Notes: generated by a model not told the origin, from the sequence alone. Positions 1 to 6,682 are shown, counted from the first letter of the stretch. The stretch is DNA of 16,205 nt from CAYMRL01 sp964473205 (GCA_964473205.1 CAYYOK010000077.1:1-16205), one strand, 5' to 3'. Numbers and translations: made by a program.

Positions 1-50
1 GCTCCTCCGATCACGATCCGGTGATCGTCGGGCTGCGGTTGGGACGCTGA
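1..50 (+). CDS. 3' end of an endonuclease/exonuclease/phosphatase-family nuclease (partial)
   Basis: Reading from base 3, the frame gives SSDHDPVIVGLRLGR and then TGA at 48-50. The SDHDPV followed by a hydrophobic strand is the typical C-terminal signature of the endonuclease/exonuclease/phosphatase superfamily, including ExeM-like extracellular nucleases, where the Asp-His pair belongs to the metal-dependent phosphodiesterase site. Only about 15 residues are visible, so the exact enzyme cannot be named. The gene runs toward the CAP lipoprotein gene, making the pair convergent. A 7-bp inverted repeat at 8-27 lies inside this coding end. Confidence 0.6.
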   Translation, partial: SSDHDPVIVGLRLGR

Positions 51-121
51 GACGCGGCCGCCGCGATGGGCTCAGATGGGCCTAAGCCGGGCCGGCCCGT
101 CGTGACCGCGGCGCCTGCGCA
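51..121. other. short convergent intergenic region
   Basis: This is the 71-base gap between the stop of the incoming + strand nuclease gene and the stop of the minus-strand CAP gene. It holds a small GC inverted repeat (CGCGG, 3-nt loop, CCGCG at 53-65) and a 12-bp palindrome without a loop at 88-99. A bidirectional terminator would be expected here, but no stem with a T-run is visible, so no terminator is called. Confidence 0.4.
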
Positions 122-637
122 CTACCTCGGCCGGGCGAAGACCTGCGTCCAGTAGGTCCCGGCCTTGCCGGCCCCGAACTCCGTGAAGGCGGAGCTCATC
201 AGGTTGCGGCAGTGACCCGGGCTGCCCAGCCAGCCCGACATCACCGACTCGACCGTCGGATAGCCCCGGGCGGCGTTCTCGCCCCAGGCCGAGTGCTGGT
301 AGCCGGTCCTGGCGATGCGCTGTCCCGGGTTGCTACCGTCCGAGCCGGTGTGAGTCAGCTTGCCCATGGCCAGCATGTCCTCGCTGTGCGCGGCGGCTGC
401 CATCACCAGGCGCGCCTCGACCTTCAGCGCCGGCACCGGCGGCATGTACGTCTCACCGCACTGCCGGCCGGCGGCGCGCGCCTGGTTCACCAGCACCAGA
501 AGCTGGTGCGAGATCGAGGTCTGCTCGGGTCGCGGCCTCGGCTCGGCGGTGCCGCAGGCGGTCAGGACCGCTGCGACCAGGCAGGCGAGGGCGGCGGATC
601 TCAGGGGCGACGGGGTGCCGATCGCGGTCCGCTGCAT
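122..637 (-). CDS. CAP-domain (SCP/PR-1, YkwD-like) lipoprotein
   Basis: A 171-residue exported protein. Residues 1-28 form a lipoprotein signal ending in the lipobox L-T-A-C, with Cys28 as the predicted lipidated residue, followed by a short Pro/Arg-rich linker. Residues about 43-170 are a CAP domain of the bacterial YkwD type: an N-terminal helix with NQAR, then AHSEDM (His84), KLTHTGSDG (His96), GENAARGY (Glu120), the SGWLGSPGHCRNLM block (His142) and the final strand YWTQVFA. His84, Glu120 and His142 match the usual CAP cavity residues. Cys60 and Cys143 could form a disulfide. Bacterial CAP proteins are envelope or secreted proteins of mostly unknown biochemical role. The gene lies 51 bp downstream of the DUF3352-like gene on the same strand and could be co-transcribed, but has its own -10 box. 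The fold is clear, the function is not. Confidence 0.88.
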   Translation of the reverse strand: MQRTAIGTPSPLRSAALACLVAAVLTACGTAEPRPRPEQTSISHQLLVLVNQARAAGRQCGETYMPPVPALKVEARLVMAAAAHSEDMLAMGKLTHTGSDGSNPGQRIARTGYQHSAWGENAARGYPTVESVMSGWLGSPGHCRNLMSSAFTEFGAGKAGTYWTQVFARPR

Positions 638-643
638 CGCGCC

Positions 644-649
644 AGTCTA
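644..649 (-). promoter_or_regulatory. -10 box for leaderless CAP gene
   Basis: TAGACT on the minus strand ends 6 nt before the ATG at 637. No SD is present between it and the start, and no good -35 is seen. The spacing puts the transcription start at or within a base of the start codon. Confidence 0.45.
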
Positions 650-688
650 GGGACGCGCCCAGCCGCCAGCGGTACGTTTCGCCTCTAG

Positions 689-2650
689 CTACCTCAGCGG
701 CACCCGGAAGGTCGACCAGACGGCGCTCCCCACGACCTCGGTGCTGCCCACCGCCACCCCGGTCCTGACGGCCAGCGCCTCCAGGAGGTTGGCCGCGAAG
801 TCGCCGAGCGCGACGAGCTCGCTGAAGGTGGGCAGCTCGGCGATGTCGACGTGGAGGTCGCCGTCGGCAACGGCCTCGCGCGCCAGAGCCCTCAAGCCCG
901 TGGCAACGGGCGCCGAAGCCGCGTCGGCGACCTGAGCGAAGCCTCGCAGGTAGCGCGGCAGGTCGATGAGCTCGTAGCCGAGCTGACGCGGCGACTGGCT
1001 CGTCACCAGGTGCCCGACGTTGGGGTCTGCCGCGACGCCGCTGCTGCCCAGGTAGACGTCGATCACGCGCGCCATCGTCGCGGCCGGGTTGGCGATGACC
1101 AGATGCCCGCCGAACACGCCCAGCCCCATGTCGGTCAGAGGACCCACCCGCCAGCGCTCGTAGGAGACGCCGCGATAGGTCTGGGGCTTGACCGACACCA
1201 TGTCGTCCCAGCCGAGGGTGTCGGCGGAGAACGGGTCGGCCGGGAACGGGTCGGCCGGGAACAGCTCGGAGCCGGGCAGGCTTCCGGAGAGGGACGCGGC
1301 CCGTTCCAGCGCTGCCCGCGCGAGGCCGGCGAGCTGCTCGATGCCCGCCGACGCCGCGGCCTCCGACCTGACGGGGATGGTCGTCACGCCCTCCATGCCG
1401 ACCAGGTAGGAGAACAGGTCCGTGCCGGGGACCTCGAGCTCGGCGACGTGGAAGGTAGTGCCGACCCAGTCGAGCAGCGCACCGTCCAAATCGACGTCGA
1501 GGTGGCGGCTGGCGAGGCTGCGCAGGTCGACGCGCTCGCCGATGAGAGGCTCGGCGGCCGCCAGCCACGAGTCGATCCACGCGACGAAGGCTGGCAGCGA
1601 GAAGTGACCCACCGAGAGCGCCGAGACGCCGCGCGGCACCAATGCTGGCGCGGCGAGAGGCTCCCCGGTGCCGAGCACCAGGCTGGCGAGCTCGCTCTCG
1701 CCGAAGCCGTCGTCCACGGTCACGACCGAGTTGAGGACCAGACCGCCGGCGTCGAACGAGGCGTTCATGGCCACGCCGCTGACGGTCTTGAGGCTGGCGA
1801 GGACCTTGCGAACGAGGGGCGCGGTGTCCTCCCCTGTGGGGATCATGCCGATCAGCCCCTCGACGCCTTGCGCCAGCGCCGCCAGGTCGAGGGTCAGCCC
1901 CACGCCGCCGCTCATCATGTTCGAGGCCAGCTGGCCGATGGGGGTGCGCAGGTGGCTGGGCTCGTTCGCGCCGTTGGCGAGACGCACGGCGCCGCGCACC
2001 AGGTCGACGTTCGTAGCCAGGACCAGGTCGCCGCCGACGAGGGCGCCGATGATGGGCTGATCGCTGCCGTCGGCGAAGACGTCCAGTCCCACGCCGTCCT
2101 GGCTGAGCGAGACCTCCGAGGCGAAGCAGTAGACGAGCTCGCGGTAGACGCCCGCGACCGGCTCGGCTGCGGCGGGGCGAAACACCATCACCACGCCCGG
2201 CATCGGGTTGAAGCTGGAGAACGACACGCCGAGGACGAGAGAGCCCCAGCGGTCGGCGCCGACCAGGCCCGCCATACCCTCGGCGGCCGCGGGACAGTCC
2301 GCCGCCAGCTCGCTCAGCATCTCCGCCCTGAAGTCGTCGAGCTCGCCTCCGAAGCCGAGAGCCTCGGTAGCGCTCTCCCCGGCGAGGGTCAGCAGGCGCT
2401 CGAGGATCGGGGCGACGGCCTCGTAGCCGGCTGCGCGCAGGGCGCCGTCCCAGAAGCCGCGCGGCACGTCGAGGTCGGAGGCGTGGAGCGCGAGGACGGT
2501 GGTGCCTGGCAGGAGGCCGGCCAGCGGCGTCGCCTGTGCGAACGAGCTCGAGGCCGAGGCGAGGACGAGGCAGACCGCCGCGAGGCGGGCGAGCCCCGGG
2601 GCCGGACGGCGGCCTGCGGCGGCCGCTGCTGAGGTGCGATGACTACGCAT
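689..2650 (-). CDS. exported DUF3352-like protein
   Basis: A 653-residue protein. The N-terminus has several Arg, a hydrophobic core (LARLAAVCLVLASASSS) and a signal peptidase site near FAQA (about residue 40), so it is exported. The mature part begins TPLAGLLPGTTVLALHASDL, resembling the opening of DUF3352 proteins, in which a low-complexity envelope protein starts with a 'LPadt..y..' strand. The rest alternates amphipathic helices and strands rich in Leu, Ala, Val and Gly, with no catalytic motif that I recognise and no C-terminal membrane anchor. A short FPADP repeat lies around residues 466-476. The ATG at 2650 is supported by a GATAAT box 6 nt upstream. It follows the ABC-2 permease gene by 53 bp on the same strand but appears to have its own promoter. 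The reading frame is secure; the family assignment is tentative and the function unknown. Confidence 0.75.
   Translation of the reverse strand: MRSHRTSAAAAAGRRPAPGLARLAAVCLVLASASSSFAQATPLAGLLPGTTVLALHASDLDVPRGFWDGALRAAGYEAVAPILERLLTLAGESATEALGFGGELDDFRAEMLSELAADCPAAAEGMAGLVGADRWGSLVLGVSFSSFNPMPGVVMVFRPAAAEPVAGVYRELVYCFASEVSLSQDGVGLDVFADGSDQPIIGALVGGDLVLATNVDLVRGAVRLANGANEPSHLRTPIGQLASNMMSGGVGLTLDLAALAQGVEGLIGMIPTGEDTAPLVRKVLASLKTVSGVAMNASFDAGGLVLNSVVTVDDGFGESELASLVLGTGEPLAAPALVPRGVSALSVGHFSLPAFVAWIDSWLAAAEPLIGERVDLRSLASRHLDVDLDGALLDWVGTTFHVAELEVPGTDLFSYLVGMEGVTTIPVRSEAAASAGIEQLAGLARAALERAASLSGSLPGSELFPADPFPADPFSADTLGWDDMVSVKPQTYRGVSYERWRVGPLTDMGLGVFGGHLVIANPAATMARVIDVYLGSSGVAADPNVGHLVTSQSPRQLGYELIDLPRYLRGFAQVADAASAPVATGLRALAREAVADGDLHVDIAELPTFSELVALGDFAANLLEALAVRTGVAVGSTEVVGSAVWSTFRVPLR
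1229..1258. repeat. in-gene 15-bp tandem repeat (FPADP codons)
   Basis: Two identical copies of GAACGGGTCGGCCGG (1229-1243 and 1244-1258), flanked by a degenerate third copy before 1229, encode P-F-P-A-D repeats in the DUF3352-like protein. The unit is a multiple of three, so copy-number change would keep the frame. Confidence 0.85.
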
Positions 2651-2656
2651 GGCGGC

Positions 2657-2662
2657 ATTATC
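2657..2662 (-). promoter_or_regulatory. -10 box for leaderless DUF3352-like gene
   Basis: GATAAT on the minus strand ends 6 nt before the ATG at 2650. No SD precedes the start and no clear -35 is seen at 17 nt, so this is a -10-only call. Confidence 0.5.
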
Positions 2663-2703
2663 GCAGCAGGAAGGCGCCCGGCCCCCGCCTCAGGCTGCAA
2701 GCG

Positions 2704-3504
2704 TCAGCCTGACGAGACGTCCCGCCGCGAGAACGCCGCCACGGCCACGACCACCAGCAGCAGCACCCCTCCGAACAGCAGCGCCAGGCCAGTCGGGTCC
2801 AGGCCGGTGGTGATCGGATCGTCGCCGTAAGCCCAGTGGTACGGCGTCAGGCGCCTCAGCCACGGCAGGTCGGCTGTCACCGCCACGGCATCGAGCACGT
2901 ACGCCAGGACCGCCAGCCCGGCGCCGGCGGCGGTGGCGACCGAGCGCCTGCCCGTCACGGCGCCGGCGGCCAGACCCGCGGCGCCGGTCAGCGTGACGAG
3001 CCCGAGCAGCGACAGCGAGGCGGCCGCGACGTTGCCGCCGGACAGCTCGAGCTGCGAGGGACCCGAGAGCAGCATGATCGTCACCCAGCCGACGGCCGAC
3101 AGCGCCAGCAGCTTCACGAGCAGGGCCAGCGCGCGCTCGAGGACGAGCCGTGCGCGCGACACGCCGTGCGCCAGCGTCAGCTCGAGCGAGCCGCTCTCCT
3201 CGTCGCCGGCGATCGCCTGCGCGCCCCAGCCGACCGCTGCTATCGCCAGCAGCAGGAAGGCCGTCAGGCCGAAGTAGGTGGCCTGCGTGTAGCCGGCGCC
3301 CGTCGCCAGCCGGTCGAGCCCGAACACGCGCGACAGCTCGGGCGAGAACGCGTCGAGGTAGGTCTGCATCATCTCGCTGCCGCCGGCCGACGGGTAGAAG
3401 GGCAGGTAGAGCAGGCTGGCGCCGACGATGCTCGCGCCCCATGCGATCAGCCCGCGCCGGCCGTTCGCCAGGTCGCGCAGCATCACGGGCAGCGGCCTAG
3501 TCAT
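2704..3504 (-). CDS. ABC-2 type exporter permease
   Basis: A 266-residue integral membrane protein with about six hydrophobic segments (roughly residues 18-37, 77-94, 125-147, 160-183, 188-210, 238-258). After TM2 comes the soluble stretch DEESGSLELTLAHGVSR, the coupling region typical of ABC-2 permeases of the drug/antibiotic export type. Before the last TM, LTPYHWAYGDDP matches the conserved 'sP..y..gdp' block of this group. Its start overlaps the ATPase stop by 8 bp (ATGACTAG) and no SD precedes it, so translation is probably coupled. With the ATPase it should form a homodimeric or half-dimeric exporter in the cytoplasmic membrane. The substrate is unknown; drugs, lipids or peptides are all possible. 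Confidence 0.88.
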   Translation of the reverse strand: MTRPLPVMLRDLANGRRGLIAWGASIVGASLLYLPFYPSAGGSEMMQTYLDAFSPELSRVFGLDRLATGAGYTQATYFGLTAFLLLAIAAVGWGAQAIAGDEESGSLELTLAHGVSRARLVLERALALLVKLLALSAVGWVTIMLLSGPSQLELSGGNVAAASLSLLGLVTLTGAAGLAAGAVTGRRSVATAAGAGLAVLAYVLDAVAVTADLPWLRRLTPYHWAYGDDPITTGLDPTGLALLFGGVLLLVVVAVAAFSRRDVSSG

Positions 3505-4417
3505 GGCGGTAGAGGTCCAAGACGGCCTCCTCGAGCTGGGGCTCTCCTACCACCAGGTCGATGACCTCGAAGCGCGCCAGCGCCTTCACCAAGCCGTCGA
3601 CGCCGTCCTCGAGCGCGCCGCTGACCCCGACCTCGTCGCCTTCCGCGCTCACCCGCAGCCTGGAGCCGAGCTCGCCCAAGGCGGCGTGAACGGCGTCCGG
3701 CGCAGCCCTGAGCCGGGCTCTGACGTTACGGCGGCGGCTGAACCTGAGCTGATCGACGGGTCCGGACTCGACCAGGCGCCCGCGATGCAGCACGCCTACG
3801 CGGTCGGCGACCTTCTCGATCTCGCTGAGCACGTGCGAGCTGAGCAGCACCGTCTGGCCGGCGCTCCGAGCCTCGCGCACCAGCTCTAGGAACTCCTGCT
3901 GCACCAGCGGGTCGAGGCCGCTGGTGGGCTCGTCGAGGACGAGCAGCTCGGGCTCGTGCATGAACGCTTGGATCAGGCCGACCTTCTGCTTGTTGCCCTT
4001 CGACAGCTTGCCTATCTCGCGCTCGAGGTCCAGCCCGAGCCGCACGGCGAGGACGTCGATGGCGCCTCGCGCCACCGGTCCGCTCAGCGCTGCGAAGTGC
4101 TCGAGCAGGTCGCGCGCCCTCGCCCTGCCGCCCAGGCGCAGCTCGCCTGGCAGGTAGCCGATGCGGCGGCGCAGCGCAGCGCCGCCCGCCCGCGGCGCGG
4201 TCCCGAGGACCGCTAGCGAGCCGGCGGTGGGCCGGATCAGGTCGAGCAGCATCCGCATCGTCGTGGTCTTGCCGGCCCCGTTGGGTCCGACCAGCCCGAA
4301 CACCTCGCCTCGATGCAGCCTGAGGTCGAGAGCGTCCAGAGCCGTCACCGCGCCGAAGCGCTTGGTCAGCCCCTCGGCGAGCACCGCCGGAGCGGTGCCG
4401 TGCGTGCGGGCGTTCAC
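3497..4417 (-). CDS. ABC exporter ATP-binding protein
   Basis: 306 residues from the GTG at 4417. This start is chosen because GGAGGT lies 5 nt upstream and the GTG overlaps the TetR stop (GTGA); the open frame continues upstream only as a shadow of tetR. Motifs: Walker A GPNGAGKTT (44-52), a GYLPGE stretch in the Q-loop position (88-92), signature LSKGNKQ (138-144), Walker B LLVLDE (158-163), D-loop SGLD and H-loop SSH (193-195). The LSKGNKQK signature and the roughly 80-residue C-terminal extension after the nucleotide-binding domain fit the DrrA/CcmA-like ATPases that power ABC-2 exporters. It hydrolyses ATP at the inner face of the membrane to drive the neighbouring permease. Order tetR-ATPase-permease is the usual autoregulated efflux operon. 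Confidence 0.95.
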   Translation of the reverse strand: MNARTHGTAPAVLAEGLTKRFGAVTALDALDLRLHRGEVFGLVGPNGAGKTTTMRMLLDLIRPTAGSLAVLGTAPRAGGAALRRRIGYLPGELRLGGRARARDLLEHFAALSGPVARGAIDVLAVRLGLDLEREIGKLSKGNKQKVGLIQAFMHEPELLVLDEPTSGLDPLVQQEFLELVREARSAGQTVLLSSHVLSEIEKVADRVGVLHRGRLVESGPVDQLRFSRRRNVRARLRAAPDAVHAALGELGSRLRVSAEGDEVGVSGALEDGVDGLVKALARFEVIDLVVGEPQLEEAVLDLYRHD

Positions 4418-5109
4418 GTTCCACCTCCAGTCACGGTCTTGGCGGCGTCCAGGTAGTCGCTGCTGAGGTACAAGCCGCGGGTGTAGATCTCCAAGGCAGG
4501 CAGCATGTAGCGCGTCAGGCTGGCCGCGTCCAGGTCCACCCCGCCCAGCGCGCGCCCGACGTGGCTCCCCAGGACCAGCGGTGCGAGCGCGTGGGTGGCC
4601 AGCACCACGGCTAGCGCCGTGGCGTCCTCGCTGCCTCGGACCTGCCCTGCGGCGGCCGACTCCGCCAGCATGGTCTGCGTCTGCGCCAGCAGCGCATCGA
4701 ACAGCGCGGCGCCCGCCTGCGAGTCCTCGCTCGTCAGCATCCGCACCAGGTAGTCGAGCGCCGGCTTGTACCTCTCGGTGTCGATCAGCCACTCGCGCAT
4801 CGTTCCCACCAGGTCGCGGTCCAGCTCCTCTCGCCCGCTGTCGACGAGCTCCCGGCTGACGTACCTGTCGCAAGCCTCCCGCAGCCCTTCCTTGCTGCCG
4901 TAGTGGTGGATGACGAGAGCAGCGCTCACGCCCGCCTCCTCGGCGACGCGCCTGACCGTGGTGGCGGCGAAGCCGTCGCGACCGAACAGCAGGAGCGCAG
5001 CGTCGCGGATGCGCGCGCGGGCCGTCTTGTCGGCCGGCCCGGTCCTCGCGGCCCTAGCTGCCTGGTCGGCTCGGTCGGCACTGTCGCTCTCGCCATGAGC
5101 TGAACACAT
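4414..5109 (-). CDS. TetR/AcrR-family transcriptional repressor
   Basis: 231 residues from the ATG at 5109. Residues about 30-80 are the TetR DNA-binding domain: ARARIRDAALLLFGRDGFAATTVRRVAEEAGVSAALVIHHYGSKEGL, with the recognition helix VSAALVIHHYGSK ending in the conserved Y.h/f.sKe block. The remaining 150 residues are the all-helical ligand and dimer domain, which diverges freely in this family. The first 29 residues are a charged Ala/Asp-rich tail. The frame is open further upstream but that part crosses the promoter and the pentapeptide gene, so the ATG at 5109 is preferred. Two palindromes over its promoter make autorepression very likely, and the 4-bp overlap with the ABC ATPase gene makes the exporter its target. 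The inducing ligand cannot be read from the sequence. Confidence 0.93.
   Translation of the reverse strand: MCSAHGESDSADRADQAARAARTGPADKTARARIRDAALLLFGRDGFAATTVRRVAEEAGVSAALVIHHYGSKEGLREACDRYVSRELVDSGREELDRDLVGTMREWLIDTERYKPALDYLVRMLTSEDSQAGAALFDALLAQTQTMLAESAAAGQVRGSEDATALAVVLATHALAPLVLGSHVGRALGGVDLDAASLTRYMLPALEIYTRGLYLSSDYLDAAKTVTGGGT
4423..4428 (-). promoter_or_regulatory. ribosome binding site fixing the GTG start of the ABC ATPase
   Basis: GGAGGT on the minus strand, 5 nt before the GTG at 4417 and inside the last codons of tetR. It decides the start against the longer open frame. Confidence 0.85.
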
Positions 5110-5114
5110 GTTCA
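5101..5114. promoter_or_regulatory. TetR operator candidate O1
   Basis: TGAACA-CA-TGTTCA, a perfect 6-bp-arm palindrome with a 2-bp centre. It covers the predicted transcription start and the ATG of tetR, so a bound dimer would block initiation. Confidence 0.8.
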
Positions 5115-5116
5115 GT

Positions 5117-5145
5117 ATTATGAACGGACGTTCAGTCGAGGTCAA
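5117..5145 (-). promoter_or_regulatory. sigma70-type promoter of the tetR-ABC efflux operon
   Basis: On the minus strand, TTGACC (5140-5145), a 17-bp spacer and CATAAT (5117-5122). Seven bases separate the -10 from the A of the ATG at 5109, so the transcript should start at or beside the start codon (leaderless). There is no SD. Confidence 0.8.
5121..5134. promoter_or_regulatory. TetR operator candidate O2
   Basis: TGAACG-GA-CGTTCA, again with perfect 6-bp arms and a 2-bp centre, in the spacer and first -10 bases of the tetR promoter. It shares TGAAC/GTTCA arms with O1 and is exactly 20 bp away, about two helical turns, which would put two dimers on the same face of the DNA. Confidence 0.8.
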
Positions 5146-5183
5146 GGCCTTGGCGAGCGAGCACGAACGCGCCCTCGAACCTC

Positions 5184-5189
5184 TAAGGT
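5184..5189 (+). promoter_or_regulatory. -10 box for leaderless pentapeptide-repeat gene
   Basis: TAAGGT ends 7 nt before the ATG at 5197. There is no SD and no good -35 at the expected distance. The TetR operators lie 50-80 bp upstream. Confidence 0.4.
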
Positions 5190-5196
5190 TGGCCGT

Positions 5197-5790
5197 ATGC
5201 CGGGCCAGCGACACGAAAGACCGCGCTTCACCGACCAGAGCTTCGACGGCCTGCAGCCTGCGGACGCCGGCTTCGAGGGCGCGATCCTCCTCGGCTGCAC
5301 CTTCACCGGCTGCGACCTGTCGGAGGCGTCGTTCGCCGGCGCCCAGCTCGTCGAGTGCCGCTTCGCGGACTGCGAGCTGCCGCTGCTCGACCTCAGCGAC
5401 GCCGTCTTCCAGGCCGTCTCCTTCGACACCTGCCGCCTCACCGGCATCAACTTCTCGCTGCTCAGCCGCCTGCCGATCGTGCCAGAGGCCAAGCTCGCAG
5501 GCTGCGACCTGAGCTTCTGCAGCTTCCGGCAGCTCGACCTGCAGGCCTGGAGCTTCGAGGACTGCCGCTTCACGGAGGCCGAGTTCGCGCGCTGCGAGCT
5601 CAAAGGGGTGTCGTTCGCGCTTTCCGACCTGACGCGCTGCTCGTTCTCCCGCAACGACCTGGCCGGGGCCGACCTGCGCGGCGCCCGCGGCTACGCCATC
5701 TCGCCGCTGGAGAACAACCTGCGCGGGATGCGCGTCAGCCTGCCCGAGGCGCTCGGGCTGCTCGCGGCGGTCGGCGTCGTCGTCGAGTAG
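5197..5790 (+). CDS. pentapeptide-repeat protein (Qnr-like group)
   Basis: 197 residues. From about residue 15 the protein is built of five-residue A(D/N)LXX-type repeats with Phe or Leu at the centre (FEGAI LLGCT FTGCD LSEAS FAGAQ and so on), which fold into a right-handed quadrilateral beta-helix. A non-repeat loop (about residues 90-102, around LLSRLPIVPEA) splits it into two blocks. The C-terminal cap GYAISPLENNLRGMRVSLPEA with a hydrophobic tail is the form seen in the Qnr-like pentapeptide proteins of Gram-positive bacteria. Proteins of this shape can mimic DNA and protect DNA gyrase, as Qnr and MfpA do, but many homologues have no known role, so gyrase protection is an inference. The gene diverges from the TetR-controlled efflux operon, and the 87-bp region between them holds the TetR operators. 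High Cys content (about 12) is notable. Confidence 0.9.
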   Translation: MPGQRHERPRFTDQSFDGLQPADAGFEGAILLGCTFTGCDLSEASFAGAQLVECRFADCELPLLDLSDAVFQAVSFDTCRLTGINFSLLSRLPIVPEAKLAGCDLSFCSFRQLDLQAWSFEDCRFTEAEFARCELKGVSFALSDLTRCSFSRNDLAGADLRGARGYAISPLENNLRGMRVSLPEALGLLAAVGVVVE

Positions 5791-5799
5791 TGACGACGC
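5774..5799 (+). terminator. possible terminator hairpin after the pentapeptide gene
   Basis: GCGTCGTC (5774-5781) pairs perfectly with GACGACGC (5792-5799) across a 10-nt loop that contains the stop codon. There is no T-run, so termination is unproven. It separates the pentapeptide gene from the iclR promoter that starts two bases later. Confidence 0.35.
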
Positions 5800-5800
5800 G

Positions 5801-5829
5801 TTGACTTCGCGCGCTCGTAGACATACAGT
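5801..5829 (+). promoter_or_regulatory. sigma70-type promoter of the iclR-importer-peptidase cluster
   Basis: TTGACT (5801-5806), a 17-bp spacer and TACAGT (5824-5829). Predicted start of transcription is near 5836, ten bases before the ATG at 5846. The TTG of the -35 is also an in-frame start codon for iclR, which is an accident rather than a real start. Confidence 0.75.
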
Positions 5830-5841
5830 TACCAGCCATAT

Positions 5842-5873
5842 CGTTATGCGAGACGTTATCGCTATCCGAGACG
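5842..5873 (+). repeat. direct repeats at the iclR start, candidate operator
   Basis: Two 14-mers, CGTTATGCGAGACG (5842-5855) and CGCTATCCGAGACG (5860-5873), agree at 12 of 14 bases and are 18 bp apart. A further CGTTAT starts at 5854. They lie just downstream of the predicted transcription start, in a locally AT-richer stretch. They could bind IclR or another regulator, or simply encode the repeated RDVI/RDEP residues if iclR begins at 5846. Confidence 0.45.
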
Positions 5874-6682
5874 AGCCTGTGATCCAGCTTCCCGAGCTGC
5901 GGGAGGGCGGCCAGTACGTCATCTCGTCGGCGCTGCGCACGCTCCAGGTCCTGCGAGCCTTCAGCGAGCCGCCGCATCGCCTAGGCCTGGCCGATGTCGT
6001 CGCCAGCCTGGGCCTGGAGAAGAACCAGGCCTACCGCTCGCTCAAGACACTGGAGGCGGCGGGCTTCCTCGAGGCGACGGCCGACGGGCGCTTCACGCTG
6101 GGAGCCGTCGTCGCCGACCTGAAGATCGCCGCGCACAGGTCGGCCGGCGCATCGCTGATGGAGGCCGCGGCGCCGCTGCTCGATCACGTCAGCGAGCAGA
6201 CGCATGAGACCGTCCACCTCTTCGTGCGCGTCGGCGACCAGGCTCTCTGCGTCGACCGGCGCGAGAGCACGCAGAGCGTCAGGCTGGTCAGCGTGCTAGG
6301 TCACACGCTCCCTCTCCACGCCGGCGCCGTCCCCAAGGCGATCCTCGCCAACCTGAGCGGGAGCGAGCAGGAGAGGATCCTGGACAGGCTCGGCGACCTG
6401 CCGCGCTTCAACGACAAGACGATCACCGACCGCGCGCAGCTCAGGGAGCTCCTCGCGCGGATCCGCGTCCAAGGGTTCGCGGTGTCCGACGAGGACTTCG
6501 ATTCGGCCGCCAGAGGCGTCGGCTCCGCCATCTTCGGCGAAGGCGGCGTCGTCGTAGGGGGGATCAGCGTGGGCGGGCCGTCGTACCGCATCACCGACGA
6601 GGTGCTCGCCCAGTTCGCTCAGCTCGTTCGCGCCGCCGCCGGAGAGATCAGCCGGCGTCTGGCGTTGGCGGAGAAACTCTAG
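5846..6682 (+). CDS. IclR-family transcriptional regulator
   Basis: 278 residues from the ATG at 5846; a GTG at 5879 would give 267. The TTG at 5801 is rejected because it is the -35 box. Residues about 25-85 form the winged helix-turn-helix (ISSALRTLQVLRAFSE, then LGLEKNQAYRSLKTLEAAGFLE and the wing DGRFTLG). The rest is the IclR effector domain, with the hallmark LPLHAGAVPKAILANL, the GFAVSDEDFDSAARGVGSAIFGEGG segment and a C-terminal GISVGGP strand. IclR proteins act as dimers or tetramers and bind small organic metabolites. Its stop lies 10 bp before the solute-binding protein gene and overlaps that gene's SD, so it sits at the head of the transport and hydrolysis cluster and most likely controls it in response to a substrate or breakdown product. 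Confidence 0.93.
   Translation: MRDVIAIRDEPVIQLPELREGGQYVISSALRTLQVLRAFSEPPHRLGLADVVASLGLEKNQAYRSLKTLEAAGFLEATADGRFTLGAVVADLKIAAHRSAGASLMEAAAPLLDHVSEQTHETVHLFVRVGDQALCVDRRESTQSVRLVSVLGHTLPLHAGAVPKAILANLSGSEQERILDRLGDLPRFNDKTITDRAQLRELLARIRVQGFAVSDEDFDSAARGVGSAIFGEGGVVVGGISVGGPSYRITDEVLAQFAQLVRAAAGEISRRLALAEKL

Noticed and set aside
8..27. Inverted repeat CGATCAC-N6-GTGATCG as a terminator or operator
   Set aside because: It falls inside the last codons (SDHDPVIV) of the nuclease gene, has no T-run, and is probably coding coincidence.
851..2632. Long + strand open frame (593 codons) opposite the DUF3352-like gene
   Set aside because: It is Arg/Gly/Asp/His-rich low-complexity sequence from reading a GC-rich gene backwards, with no domain, signal or SD. 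The minus-strand frame has a signal peptide and sensible protein composition.
4418..4873. Upstream extension of the ABC ATPase frame
   Set aside because: It is the shadow of tetR in another frame; the SD and GTG at 4417 give a normal ATPase N-terminus.
5801..5845. TTG 5801 as the iclR start
   Set aside because: TTGACT there is the -35 box of the promoter; the added residues would be encoded before the transcription start.
5110..5940. Upstream extension of the tetR frame to 508 codons
   Set aside because: The extension crosses the tetR promoter, both operators and the whole pentapeptide gene, and has no family similarity. ATG 5109 sits properly before the HTH.
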